DNA of 64,000 nucleotides from Rhodospirillaceae bacterium SYSU D60007. GTDB taxonomy: Bacteria > Pseudomonadota > Alphaproteobacteria > Reyranellales > Reyranellaceae. This document shows positions 1 to 7,903 of the stretch, in pieces (positions within the stretch are counted from its first letter, which is position 1; every line of letters starts with the position of its first letter). A model generated the notes under the pieces. The model saw only the letters and a program-made list of their open reading frames with translations, had not been told where the DNA came from and did not search any database. Both the position numbers and the translations under genes were made by a program. The stretch is from the NCBI GenBank assembly GCA_003574685.1, contig QOCQ01000025.1, forward strand, positions 1 through 64,000, read 5' to 3'.

Positions 1-114
1 ACACCATGCCCACAAACCCACAGGCGCAACCGCATCGACAACCGGCTCGCCTGACGCCATGAATGTGTCACCCATGTCTCCGAACACCTGTCACCCATCT
101 CCCCGGTCCGTACA

Positions 115-234
115 CCCCGGAGGGGGAAGGTGGCGCGCAGCGCCGGAAGGGGGATGCCGCCACAAGCACGGGCCGCGTGTGTTGAGGCATCCCCCTTCCG
201 CCCCTTCGGGGCACCTTCCCCCTCCGGGGGAAGG
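115..234. repeat. Family A palindromic intergenic repeat, copy 1
   Basis: This element has an outer stem of the form CCGGAGGGGGAAGG / CCTTCCCCCTCCGG and an inner stem around GGCGCGCAGCGCCGGAAGG, so the RNA or DNA can fold into a long hairpin. Seven other copies (one split) occur in this window, at about 7697, 15313, 16771, 23997, 25244, 38762 and 51838. It fills the space downstream of the first minus-strand gene. It has no coding capacity of its own. It is probably a REP/MITE-like element; mobility is inference. Confidence 0.85.
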
Positions 235-242
235 ATTTGACC

Positions 243-581
243 TCACGGCAGATCGAGGCTCACCGCGATGGCGGCGCTGGCGATCACGGCGACGTCGCCG
301 ATCTCCTCGTCGGGGACGTCCAGCCCGCCCTTCACGGCGCGCACGCTGACGATGCCATGCGGCAGGGAGGCGCGCACCTTCTCGACATCGACGCGCTCGG
401 GCCGCTGCACGCCGATGATGACCTCGACATGCATCTGCGTCTTCGGGTCGAGCTTCAGCGTGCGCAGCAGGGTGAGCGAGCTGTGGTGCAGGGCGTCCTG
501 CACCGCGCGCAGCGCCGCCTTGGTGTAGTCGCCGCCGTGCAGGTCGTTGCCGGCGCCCAGCTCGAGGAGCACGCGCTTCAT
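243..581 (-). CDS. Lin0512 family protein (paralogue 2 of a tandem pair)
   Basis: This is a 112-residue protein of the conserved but uncharacterised Lin0512 family. The N-terminus reads MKRVLLELGAGNDLHGGDYT, with the family's LELGxGxDxHGxDxTKAA start, and a GGLDVPDEEIGD block lies near residue 85. Its ATG overlaps the TGA of the upstream paralogue by four bases (ATGA), which implies translational coupling. The two proteins are similar along their whole length, so this is a tandem duplication, perhaps forming a hetero-oligomer. The enzymatic function is unknown and I assign none. Confidence 0.85.
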   Translation of the reverse strand: MKRVLLELGAGNDLHGGDYTKAALRAVQDALHHSSLTLLRTLKLDPKTQMHVEVIIGVQRPERVDVEKVRASLPHGIVSVRAVKGGLDVPDEEIGDVAVIASAAIAVSLDLP

Positions 582-919
582 GGCACGTCCAGCCGCACGA
601 CGGCCGCGGCGTGTGCGATGAGGGTGACGTCGGTACCCGCCTCGTTGGGCACCGCCAGCCCGCCTTCGATGACGTTCACCGTGCCGCTGCCGTGCGGCAA
701 CTCGGCGAGCACGGCCTCTCTGTCCACACGCTCCGGCATGGGCACGCCAATGGTGACATCGACGTGCATGGCATCGGCGGGCTGGCCGAGTGCGCCGGCG
801 ACGGTAAGCGCGTTGTGCCACAGCGCATCGCGCAGGGCGCGCACCGCCGCCTTCGTGGGATCGCCGCCGCGAATGTCGGTTCCCATCCCGATCTCCATCA
901 CCATGCGCCTCAACGCCAT
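578..919 (-). CDS. Lin0512 family protein (paralogue 1 of a tandem pair)
   Basis: A 113-residue Lin0512 family protein. MVMEIGMGTDIRGGDPTKAA near the start and EGGLAVPNEAGTD near residue 90 align with the downstream paralogue. I chose the ATG at 919 because homology begins there, although the frame stays open upstream to 994. The gene overlaps its paralogue by four bases and is the first of the two-gene unit. The family is annotated only as conserved hypothetical, so no reaction is proposed. Confidence 0.83.
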   Translation of the reverse strand: MALRRMVMEIGMGTDIRGGDPTKAAVRALRDALWHNALTVAGALGQPADAMHVDVTIGVPMPERVDREAVLAELPHGSGTVNVIEGGLAVPNEAGTDVTLIAHAAAVVRLDVP

Positions 920-1011
920 GACCTGCCTCGCCGCTATTGACGACTGCCCGACCATACGCGCAGGCCGGCACCGGCGCCACGCTCCAGTCGCCAATGACCA
1001 AGGTTCACGCC

Positions 1012-1911
1012 CTACGTTGACGAAGCTCCCTTGACAAAAGACGTTTTCAGAACGACGCCCATTGAACGCATGACCGGTAGCAGCCGGCTCAGCGACGGCT
1101 CGTATGTCTTGCCATTGGCGAGCGATACCAGCCCGCCCTGTTTGGCATTCAGAAAGCCGTCTCTCACGTAAGCACGATACTCGGGTCGGGGATGCGCCGT
1201 CGATTCGCTGCGCAGGATGGTCCAGGCCAGCGCCGATCTCGGGAAAGCCGACTTGAAAACCTCGGAGCCAAGGCCCCGGTTCATGTCGCTTGCAAGATCG
1301 CGCGCAAAATCCATCGTCAGCGCCACCTTGCCGATAAAGCTGATCATCGGGGATGCCATGGTTTCATAGTCGGAAAGCGCGGTCTGAAGAGTCCGGGCCG
1401 CCGGATTGTCAGTGCCTTGATCGGGAATGGGTCGATCCTGGCTCAGAGTGGAGGTAGTGGTGGTGAGTGCAGCCTTGAGGCGGCTCGTACCTTTCCAGGA
1501 ATGTTCACGGATCAGGGTGCGCAGCTCGCCACTGGCATAAATCGCCTCGTACGCCTTGCGGGCATAGGCCTGAAACGGTCCCACCGAGCCGGTGCCGTGC
1601 CCGCCGGGAAAGAACAGGGTGCCTCCTTGCACCGCGCTGTCGAAGCGGCAGGAGTCAACGATGCCGTCGATAAAATCCTTCTGGCACCACTCGTAAATGG
1701 CCGAGACAAAAGACGCATCCGATACCGCCTCGCGCATATGAAACGGAATGCCGTGGTTGCCTGCATAGGATTTGTAGACGGCGGGAAACACCGCCAGGAG
1801 GTGGGCTTCGCGCCAGAACTGCACCGAAAATCCGGTCTCTTTTCTCAGCTCCGAGACTTCCTGTCCCAGCAATTCGTTCTGAATGCTCTTCAGGCGGGAA
1901 ACAAAGGACAT
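1012..1911 (-). CDS. Hypothetical protein
   Basis: A 299-residue soluble protein that I do not recognise. The chosen start is the internal ATG at 1911 (MSFVSRLKSIQNELLGQEV). The frame is open for 69 more codons, but that stretch is low-complexity and looks non-coding. The N-terminus is a predicted amphipathic helix. The middle has a glycine-rich FFPGGHGTGSVGPF segment near residue 110 and a Ser/Thr-rich linker (LTTTTSTLSQ) near 150. No signal peptide or membrane segment is evident. It stands alone, facing the Lin0512 pair. Confidence 0.6.
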   Translation of the reverse strand: MSFVSRLKSIQNELLGQEVSELRKETGFSVQFWREAHLLAVFPAVYKSYAGNHGIPFHMREAVSDASFVSAIYEWCQKDFIDGIVDSCRFDSAVQGGTLFFPGGHGTGSVGPFQAYARKAYEAIYASGELRTLIREHSWKGTSRLKAALTTTTSTLSQDRPIPDQGTDNPAARTLQTALSDYETMASPMISFIGKVALTMDFARDLASDMNRGLGSEVFKSAFPRSALAWTILRSESTAHPRPEYRAYVRDGFLNAKQGGLVSLANGKTYEPSLSRLLPVMRSMGVVLKTSFVKGASST

Positions 1912-2231
1912 GACGAGTACCCCGGAAGCCGACGTGCCGTAGCGTTGCGAGTTTGACACTGCGGCGATGCGCCGAAAATCAGCCGGACGTACCGTCTGAT
2001 CGATTGGGCAAAGCGCGGACGGCGCTGCAATGCCTTGTCCCGCATGCGCTTTCGTCACATGACGCCAGATCACCCGGCGGTGCTTTCGTCCCGGGACTGA
2101 AGTATCCCTTGCAGCCACCTTCGAGTGACATGCATTGGCCGACCGAAAGCGGACCCGGCACCAGCCCTGTCGTGTTGCACGACCGTGTGCGGACTGCGTA
2201 TCCTTTCCCGGAACAGGGGGGAGAAGGCCGA

Positions 2232-2528
2232 ATGACCGCTTTCAATACTGTGCGTTTCCGGGTGAAGCCGGGGCGTGACCAGCAGTTTCTCGATGCCCAC
2301 AAGAACATCGGCTCTGCGTGGCCGGGCCTGGTGCACGCCAACATCATCAAGACCGGCGACCGCGCCTACTGCCTTGTCGCCGAGTGGAAGGACATGGACG
2401 CGTGCATCAAGGCGCGGCCGGACATGATCGCCACCCTCAATTCTTTTCGCGATACCCTTGAAGACCTCGGCGGTGGTCTCGGCGTCACCGATCCCGTGGC
2501 GGGTCCGGTCGTCCTGGCGCTGAAATAG
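2232..2528 (+). CDS. ABM-domain (antibiotic biosynthesis monooxygenase-like) protein
   Basis: A 98-residue protein with the pattern of a dimeric alpha-beta barrel: MTAFNTVRFRVKPGRDQQFL starts the first strand and helix, and AYCLVAEWKDMDACIKARPD follows. Small ABM-fold proteins act as cofactor-free monooxygenases, haem-degrading enzymes or stress proteins. The substrate cannot be read from sequence. A strong purine-rich ribosome site (GGGGGGAGAAGG) precedes the ATG, which is why this start was preferred over the longer open frame. It is monocistronic. Confidence 0.7.
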   Translation: MTAFNTVRFRVKPGRDQQFLDAHKNIGSAWPGLVHANIIKTGDRAYCLVAEWKDMDACIKARPDMIATLNSFRDTLEDLGGGLGVTDPVAGPVVLALK

Positions 2529-2543
2529 GTCACGGCCAGATCA

Positions 2544-2795
2544 TCACTCCGGCGCGCAACCTGCCTTGAGCGCACCCCAAGCGACAGCGCGATAGAGTCG
2601 CATTGGCTCGCTCAATCCCTTGAGCTCGGCCGCGCCCTGTTCAACGACCTTGAGCCCCGCGCCTCGCGCGCACAATGGACTGCCCGCGCCGGGCCGTCGA
2701 ACAGGGCGAGCCCCGGCCACGTTGACTACTGTGCCGGCCGACCGGCTCCACCGGGACGTCTTCATGGTTCGACCTGGTGGATGCGAAGCATCCAC
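2544..2795 (-). pseudogene. Relic of a class III adenylate/guanylate cyclase C-terminus
   Basis: The minus frame contains GTVVNVAGA, like the GDTVNVAARL motif of class III cyclases. About 25 residues later comes GAAELKGLSEPMRLYRAV, like the end of those catalytic domains (G-x-x-x-LKG-x-x-x-P-x-x-x-Y-x-x). Everything upstream of the VNVA block is missing and the intervening helix is scrambled. The 5' side runs into a family C repeat at 2761. I read it as a decayed tail; a real short protein is unlikely. Confidence 0.5.
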
Positions 2796-2815
2796 CTTTG
2801 CTCACCATGAAGGCT
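2761..2815. repeat. Family C inverted repeat (TTCATGGTTCGAC...CTCACCATGAA), copy 1
   Basis: The ends TTCATGGT and ACCATGAA form an inverted pair, and an inner stem GGTGGATGC/GCATCCACC sits between them. Related copies occur at 20249-20335 and 33480-33566, where the longer form with GAGCTTGTCGAACCATGAAG is seen. The element lies between the cyclase relic and a family B repeat. Function is unknown. Confidence 0.65.
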
Positions 2816-2886
2816 CTTTCCGGGCGTTGTACCTCGCCCTACTTTTGCAGCGGAACCAGGCGGGCAATCAGGCTCACATATACACC

Positions 2887-3052
2887 GGTAGCGTTATTTT
2901 CGTCGTCCTGAGCGCAGCGAAGGACCTCGCGGTGGTTCGGTCAAAGACCAGCAGCATCGGTGATACACGACCACCATCGTTCACTGATTGGACGACCGCA
3001 TGGTCCTTCGCTTCGCTCAGGACGACGGCAAATCACCATATGCAAATGCCCT
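2887..3052. repeat. Family B palindromic repeat, copy 1
   Basis: The arms CGTCGTCCTGAGCG(C/A)AGCGAAGGACC and the reverse complement GGTCCTTCGCTTCGCTCAGGACGACG flank a roughly 80-base centre. Copies at 24011-24183 and 41490-41622, and a half copy at 49165, share the arms. Nothing else is coded in the 2796-3110 interval. The position immediately downstream of the minus-strand methyltransferase may let it act as a transcription barrier, but that is inference. Confidence 0.8.
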
Positions 3053-3110
3053 GCGCCGGACGGGCCAGAATCAGACATCCCGCGACGCAGCGATCTGACG
3101 GTCCGCAGGC

Positions 3111-4172
3111 CTACAGTCTCACCTCCAGCACCATGTTGGTTGGCGTTTCAGTGGCACGCCGGACCCGGGTGAAACCGGCCTGATTGAGAACCTCCGTCAG
3201 GCGTTTCTGTCCGGCCTGGGCACCCAGTCCCAGTCCCACTTCCTGTGCGAGAGAGGCTGGTGTGCAAATGGTTGTCGAGAAGGCGTAGTAAATCTGCCCC
3301 AGCGGATGCAGGTTCTCGTTCATCGAATCCCCTGCCAGGGGTTCGATCAGCATGAGCGTCCCGTCTGGCTTCAGTGTCTCGCGTATATGTCGGGCCGCAC
3401 CGACAGGGTCGCCCATGTCATGAAGCGCGTCGAATATGCAGGCGAGATCGAAGTCCTTGCCCGGGAAATCCTGCGCCCTGGCGACGTCAAACTGCACATT
3501 TTTGACGCCGGCAGCCCTGGCCTTTTGCCTCGCCTCGACGATTGAGGGTTCGTGGAAATCGAACGCGAAGACCTGGGACTCAGGATAGGCCTGGGCCAGC
3601 AGGATGGATGAGGATCCGTGTCCACAACCGATATCAGCAATTCTGGCGCCTGACTTGAGTTTGGCGCCAACACCGTCGAGTGCTGGTATCCAGTTGTCGA
3701 TGAGATTGGCAGCATAGCCGGGGCGGAAGAAACGATCCGTGGCGCAGAAGCAGCACTTTGAGTGTTCACCCCAGGGCCGGCCTTTGCCGGATTTGAAGGT
3801 TTCGACAGCCTTTGTATGGGTTTCATACTGGGACATGACGGCCTGGAAGAAGCCTTGCACGCATGCCGGCTGGCCTTCCCTTGTAAAGACAAGGGCTTGC
3901 TCATTTGAAAGCGAAAACCGCTCGTTTGTGCTGTCGTAAGTGACATAGCCAGCCGCGGCGTTTGCGCCAAGCCACTCGTGGAGATACTTCGGGTTGAGAC
4001 CGGTCTTGCCGGACAACTCCTCAACCGTCGAAGGGCCAGCTTCATCCATGGCCTGATAGACACCGGCCTGGTCGCCGAGATAGGCCATGAACACTCCCAT
4101 GGCACCTGCGACATCTCCAACGACCTTGCCGACGAGCTGCTCTAGTATCTGTTGATTCGGGCCATTGTTCAT
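3111..4172 (-). CDS. Class I SAM-dependent methyltransferase with N-terminal winged helix (Rv2258c-like)
   Basis: A 353-residue protein. Residues 1-100 form a winged-helix dimerisation domain (STVEELSGKTGLNPKYLHEW near 48-67). The SAM-binding motif I is IADIGCGHGSSS at residues 178-189, followed by FDFHEP as the acidic motif II and LKPDGTLMLIEP as the post-III strand. A Cys-rich EHSKCCFCATDRFFRPGY segment precedes the fold. The architecture matches Rv2258c-type methyltransferases, whose substrate is unsettled. It is monocistronic. Confidence 0.82.
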   Translation of the reverse strand: MNNGPNQQILEQLVGKVVGDVAGAMGVFMAYLGDQAGVYQAMDEAGPSTVEELSGKTGLNPKYLHEWLGANAAAGYVTYDSTNERFSLSNEQALVFTREGQPACVQGFFQAVMSQYETHTKAVETFKSGKGRPWGEHSKCCFCATDRFFRPGYAANLIDNWIPALDGVGAKLKSGARIADIGCGHGSSSILLAQAYPESQVFAFDFHEPSIVEARQKARAAGVKNVQFDVARAQDFPGKDFDLACIFDALHDMGDPVGAARHIRETLKPDGTLMLIEPLAGDSMNENLHPLGQIYYAFSTTICTPASLAQEVGLGLGAQAGQKRLTEVLNQAGFTRVRRATETPTNMVLEVRL

Positions 4173-4491
4173 TGCTGCCTCCCTCTTTCAGTATATGGCG
4201 GGGCACCTCTCGTTCGACGCTGGGCATTGATCCGGGCAAGTCGAGCATCGCTTGCGCGGCTTGCTCCGTCTCCATATGGCGCCGCCATCCTGACTGAGGT
4301 CTGACAGTCGGCATCGCTTTGACCGCCTGATCAATGTCAGCCCTGAGTCAGGATCGGTCGTTTTCAAGGCCGGGGCTGAGTAATCGTTGACGAGAACTGG
4401 AGAGGGGCGTAGACGATCGCAAAGTAGAGCATAGTCCAGACAGGTATTATTGGCCCTCATGGCCCATCGTCTACTGACGGGGGAGCCTGCC

Positions 4492-6087
4492 ATGTACCGG
4501 ACACTTCGCTCCACAGTGATCGCTGCCGCATTGACCCCGGGCGCCTGGTTCGCACCACAGGCTTTCGCCCAGACGAGCGGTGACCAGCTTGGCACTGTCC
4601 ACTTCCCGACCTCCTGCAGCGCGGAAGCGCAGAAGCTCTTCGACCGGGCGATGCTCTATCAGCACTCTTTCTGGTATCGCGCATCGCAGAGAACGTTCGA
4701 GGACGTGCTGAAGGCGGATCCCGAGTGCGGCATCGCCTACTGGGGCATTGCCCTCAGCCTCCTGTGGAATCCCCATAGCGTACCACCGGCAAAGAATCTC
4801 GCCCAGGGCGCCGAGGCGCTCGCCAGGGGCAAAAGCGTCGGGACCAGGACCCAGCGCGAGCGCGACTATCTCGATGCGCTGGCGATGATGTACGCGGACT
4901 ACGAGAAGGTCGACCATCGTACCCGCCTGCTGGCCTACGCGAAGGCCATGGAACAGCTGGCGCTGCGCTATCCCGATGACGATGAAGCCCAAATTCACTA
5001 CGCGCTGGCTCTCAACACCTCGGCTTCGCCGTCCGACAAGACCTACGCCAACCAGCTCAAGGGCGCGGCGCTGCTCGAACCCATCTTCCAGCGTCAGCCG
5101 AATCATCCCGGCGTGGCGCACTACCTGATCCACCTGTACGACTATCCGGCGATCGCCGCAAAAGGTCTCGATGCCGCGCGCCGCTATGCGAAGATCGCGC
5201 CTGCGGCGGCGCATGCCCAGCACATGCCCTCGCACATCTTCACCCGCCTCGGCCTTTGGGACGATTCGATCGCCTCGAACGTCGAGTCGGCGCGCGTGGC
5301 CAAGGAGGATGGCGAAGCGGGAGACCAGCTGCACGCCATGGACTATCTGGTCTACGCCAACCTGCAGCTCGGGCAGGATCGCAAGGCCCGGGCCGTGATC
5401 GACGAAATGCTGACGCTTGGCGGTCGCTCCGAGTCTTACCTCGCGGGAGCCTATGCACTGGCCGCCTCACCGGCGCGCTACGCCATCGAACGGGCCGACT
5501 GGAAGGCCGCGGCGGCGCTGGAGGTTCGGCCCAGCCCGCTGCCCTACGCCCAGGCCATCACTCATTTCGCACGCGCGCTGGGCGCCGCCCGCCTGGGCGA
5601 TCCGCAAGCCGCCCAAGCCGACATCGCGAAGCTGGAGGCGTTGCGCGACAAGTTGCGTGAGGCCAAAGACCTGTACTGGTCCGAGCAGGTTGATATCCAG
5701 GTGAAGATCGCCAGCGCCTGGGCCCTGTATGCCGAAGGTCGCTTCGACGACGCCCTGACGGCCATGAGCGCCGCCGCCGATGCCGAGGACAGCACGGAAA
5801 AGCACCCGGTCACGCCTGGCACGCCCAAGCCGGCGCGCGAGCTCTACGGCGTGATGTTGCTCGAGCGCGCGAAGCCCGCCGAGGCGCTGGCTGCCTTCGA
5901 GGCGACGCTCAGGAAGGAGCCCAACCGGCTGGGCGCCTATGTCGGCGCCGCCATAGCGGCCGTGAAGGCGGGCGACATGGCCAAGGCCCGTCAGTACTAT
6001 GCCAAGGTCATCGCCATTGCCGACGGTGCCGACGACAGCCGCACCGAAATTGAAGAGGCCCGCGCCTTTCTCGCGAAGAATCCATGA
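4492..6087 (+). CDS. Exported TPR-repeat protein
   Basis: A 531-residue periplasmic protein. Residues 1-26 look like a Sec signal peptide ending AFA|Q. The rest is helical with tetratricopeptide character: an N-terminal YQHSFWYRASQRTFEDVLKA unit, a conserved AAAHAQHMPSHIFTRLGLWD block near residue 240, and a C-terminal pair ending AIAAVKAGDMAKARQYYAKV. TPR proteins of this type act as scaffolds; the partner is unknown. The ATG at 4492 was chosen for the signal peptide and the GGGAG ribosome site. The stop overlaps the next gene by four bases, so the two are co-translated. Confidence 0.8.
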   Translation: MYRTLRSTVIAAALTPGAWFAPQAFAQTSGDQLGTVHFPTSCSAEAQKLFDRAMLYQHSFWYRASQRTFEDVLKADPECGIAYWGIALSLLWNPHSVPPAKNLAQGAEALARGKSVGTRTQRERDYLDALAMMYADYEKVDHRTRLLAYAKAMEQLALRYPDDDEAQIHYALALNTSASPSDKTYANQLKGAALLEPIFQRQPNHPGVAHYLIHLYDYPAIAAKGLDAARRYAKIAPAAAHAQHMPSHIFTRLGLWDDSIASNVESARVAKEDGEAGDQLHAMDYLVYANLQLGQDRKARAVIDEMLTLGGRSESYLAGAYALAASPARYAIERADWKAAAALEVRPSPLPYAQAITHFARALGAARLGDPQAAQADIAKLEALRDKLREAKDLYWSEQVDIQVKIASAWALYAEGRFDDALTAMSAAADAEDSTEKHPVTPGTPKPARELYGVMLLERAKPAEALAAFEATLRKEPNRLGAYVGAAIAAVKAGDMAKARQYYAKVIAIADGADDSRTEIEEARAFLAKNP

Positions 6088-6497
6088 GCGTCCGGCGCCG
6101 CTCCACGTTGGGGCGGGCGGCCGGGATACTGCCGGTGCTCGCCTTGATGGGCCTGTGCGCCACCGCGCGGGCCGAGACGCTGGAAGTCTCAGGCTACGCC
6201 GGCGTGCTCGGCGAATGGGAGGTCACGGCCAGCGTCATCCCGGTCGGGCCAGCCGACAAAAGGGAGTTCGCCGGTCCGTTGAAGATGCGGCACGTCGGCA
6301 TCTGCACCCAGGACGGGCCGGAGGAACGGAATGGCGAGATCCGGCTCAGCCTGGCGGGATCGTCGCGGCTGACGGCGACCCTGCTGATCAACGGTGTCGA
6401 ATGTTCCTATAGCGGCCGCCAGTCGGACACCTGGAGCGGACCGCTCAAATGCCCCGATCGCCGGGCCGTGCCGCTGACCCTCTGGCTCAGGCAGTAG
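6084..6497 (+). CDS. Small periplasmic hypothetical protein
   Basis: A 137-residue protein with a signal peptide of about 30 residues (positively charged MSVRRR start, hydrophobic LPVLALMGLCATARA core). The mature part is beta-rich, with Cys residues in GICTQDG, GVECSYSG and LKCPDRR; one pair could form a disulfide in the periplasm. It overlaps the TPR gene by ATGA and therefore probably works with it. I recognise no family. Confidence 0.65.
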   Translation: MSVRRRSTLGRAAGILPVLALMGLCATARAETLEVSGYAGVLGEWEVTASVIPVGPADKREFAGPLKMRHVGICTQDGPEERNGEIRLSLAGSSRLTATLLINGVECSYSGRQSDTWSGPLKCPDRRAVPLTLWLRQ

Positions 6498-6510
6498 GCA
6501 GGCAGCGCCC

Positions 6511-7565
6511 TTACTCCGCCTGGGCAGCGGCACGGGGCGCCGGCTGCGCCTCGCGCGCCACCAGGCCTTCGAGGATGCGGCGGAAGCGGGTGGGGCCGGC
6601 ATCGAAGCTGGTGGGCAGCATGCGCCGTTCGGGATCGCGGTCGATCACGCGCTGCTGCGCCTCGATGATCGCCTTGTCCTCGTGGAAGGCGGCCTCGAGC
6701 ACGGCGAACATCTTGTCGAGCTGGGCGGGGCTGATATCACCGGTGCGCGCGCCGGTGGCGTAGAAATAGCGCGCCGTGCGGGCGGTGGTCGGCGTCACCG
6801 CCTGCTCATCGCAGCGCAGGAACATCGGCGGCTCGTCTCCGGGCGGCTTGTGCCCCAGCCGCTCGGCCGTGCCCAGCGGATACCACGCCGTGCGCAGCAG
6901 GAAGATGCCGCACGAGGAAATCGTAGGCGTTCCACATGTCGACGGTCTGGTCGCGGCGCAGGTAGCTGCGCTGCTGGTTCGCAAGCCAGCGCTCGACCCT
7001 CACGCCGCGCGCCAGATCGGTGATGCGCGGGCGCTCGTCGGCCCATTGCGGCGAGCCGGCGCCCAGCGTCTTTTCGTGCGCGTAGCTGAGATGCGAGAGG
7101 TCGAGCAGGTTGTCGTCGATGAGCTGGTAGTCGGCGGCGTAGTCGAGCTGGCTTGCCTTCATCCGGTAGCCGGGATCATCGAGCGCAAGCGACGGTGGGA
7201 TCAGGGCCGGGTCGGCCTGCGCTTCGTCGCCCATCCATACCCACAGCCAGCTGCCGCTCTCGACGGCGGGATAGCGGCGCACGCAGGCGCTTTGCGGGAT
7301 CAGCTTCTGGCCGGGGATCTCGATGCAGCGCCCGTCGGCGGCGAATTTCAGGCCGTGATACAATGCAGCGCAGATCGTCGCGCTCGACGCGGCCCATCGA
7401 CAGCGGCGCGAAGCGATGGCAGCAGCGATCCTCGAAAACGACCGGCGTGCCCGCGCTGGTGCGCCAGATGGCCAGCGGCTCGTTGATGATGCTGCGCGCC
7501 AGCACCTGGCCCGCGGCCAGCTCATGCGTCCAGGCGGCGACATACCACGCATTGCGCACCCACAT
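6511..7565 (-). pseudogene. Frameshifted Rieske ring-hydroxylating oxygenase (VanA-like)
   Basis: Three consecutive minus-strand frames together spell one vanillate-demethylase-type oxygenase. Frame one holds MWVRNAWYVAAW and the Rieske CxH motif DRCCHRFAPLS. The second CxYHG motif is broken at about 7365, where four bases instead of three separate TGC from TATCACGGC. Frame two continues with YHGLKFA to the mononuclear-iron region (DDNLLDLSHLSYAHE). A second shift near 6918 moves into FLLRTAWYPLG and the C-terminus. Two independent lesions suggest a pseudogene, although sequencing error is not excluded. It is divergent from the GMC oxidoreductase. Confidence 0.85.
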
Positions 7566-7652
7566 CGCTTCCTCCCGGCGGTTCTGCGACGGCCTGCCGC
7601 CACGCTAGGCCGAGTGCCGCCCCGCCGGAAGGGCCAAAGCGCTCATCCCTCC

Positions 7653-7669
7653 CATAACCGCCGGCTATG
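7653..7669. promoter_or_regulatory. LysR-type operator-like palindrome upstream of GMC and Rieske genes
   Basis: The 17-mer CATAACCGCCGGCTATG has arms CATAAC and GCTATG around five bases, close to the LysR-type box ATAAC-N5-GTTAT. A near twin (CATAACCTGCCGTTATG) lies at 25445 before the HpaB operon. It sits in the divergent Rieske/GMC spacer, where such a box would be expected. Binding by a particular regulator is inference. Confidence 0.4.
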
Positions 7670-7696
7670 TCTGCGCAGGACATCTTGCACTGTCTT

Positions 7697-7836
7697 CCTT
7701 CCCCCGGAGGGGGAAGGTGCCCGAAGGGCGGAAGGGGGATGGCGCAACACCTTCGGCTTCTCGCCTTTGAAGGCCGTGCTTGCGGAGGCATCCCCCTTCC
7801 GGCGCTTCGCGCCACCTTCCCCCTCCGGGGGAAGGC
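7697..7836. repeat. Family A palindromic repeat, copy 2
   Basis: The outer stem CCTTCCCCCGGAGGGGGAAGG is followed by the GTGCCCGAAGGGCGGAAGG arm and the mirror GGCGCTTCGCGCCACC arm, ending with the reverse outer stem. It lies in the 5' region of the GMC oxidoreductase gene, about 70 bases before its start. Confidence 0.85.
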
Positions 7837-7903
7837 CAGAGCCTCTAGGGTTGGCGGGGGCTGCGCTTGCTGTAATTTTCGATGCGGGATTCATGGCGGG
7901 ACG

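Noticed and set aside
61-110. Segment with repeated TGTCACCCATCT/TGTCACCCATGTCTCC near the left edge, resembling ends of some IS481-type elements
   Set aside because: Only about 45 bases are present and no transposase or second end is visible, so an insertion sequence cannot be supported.
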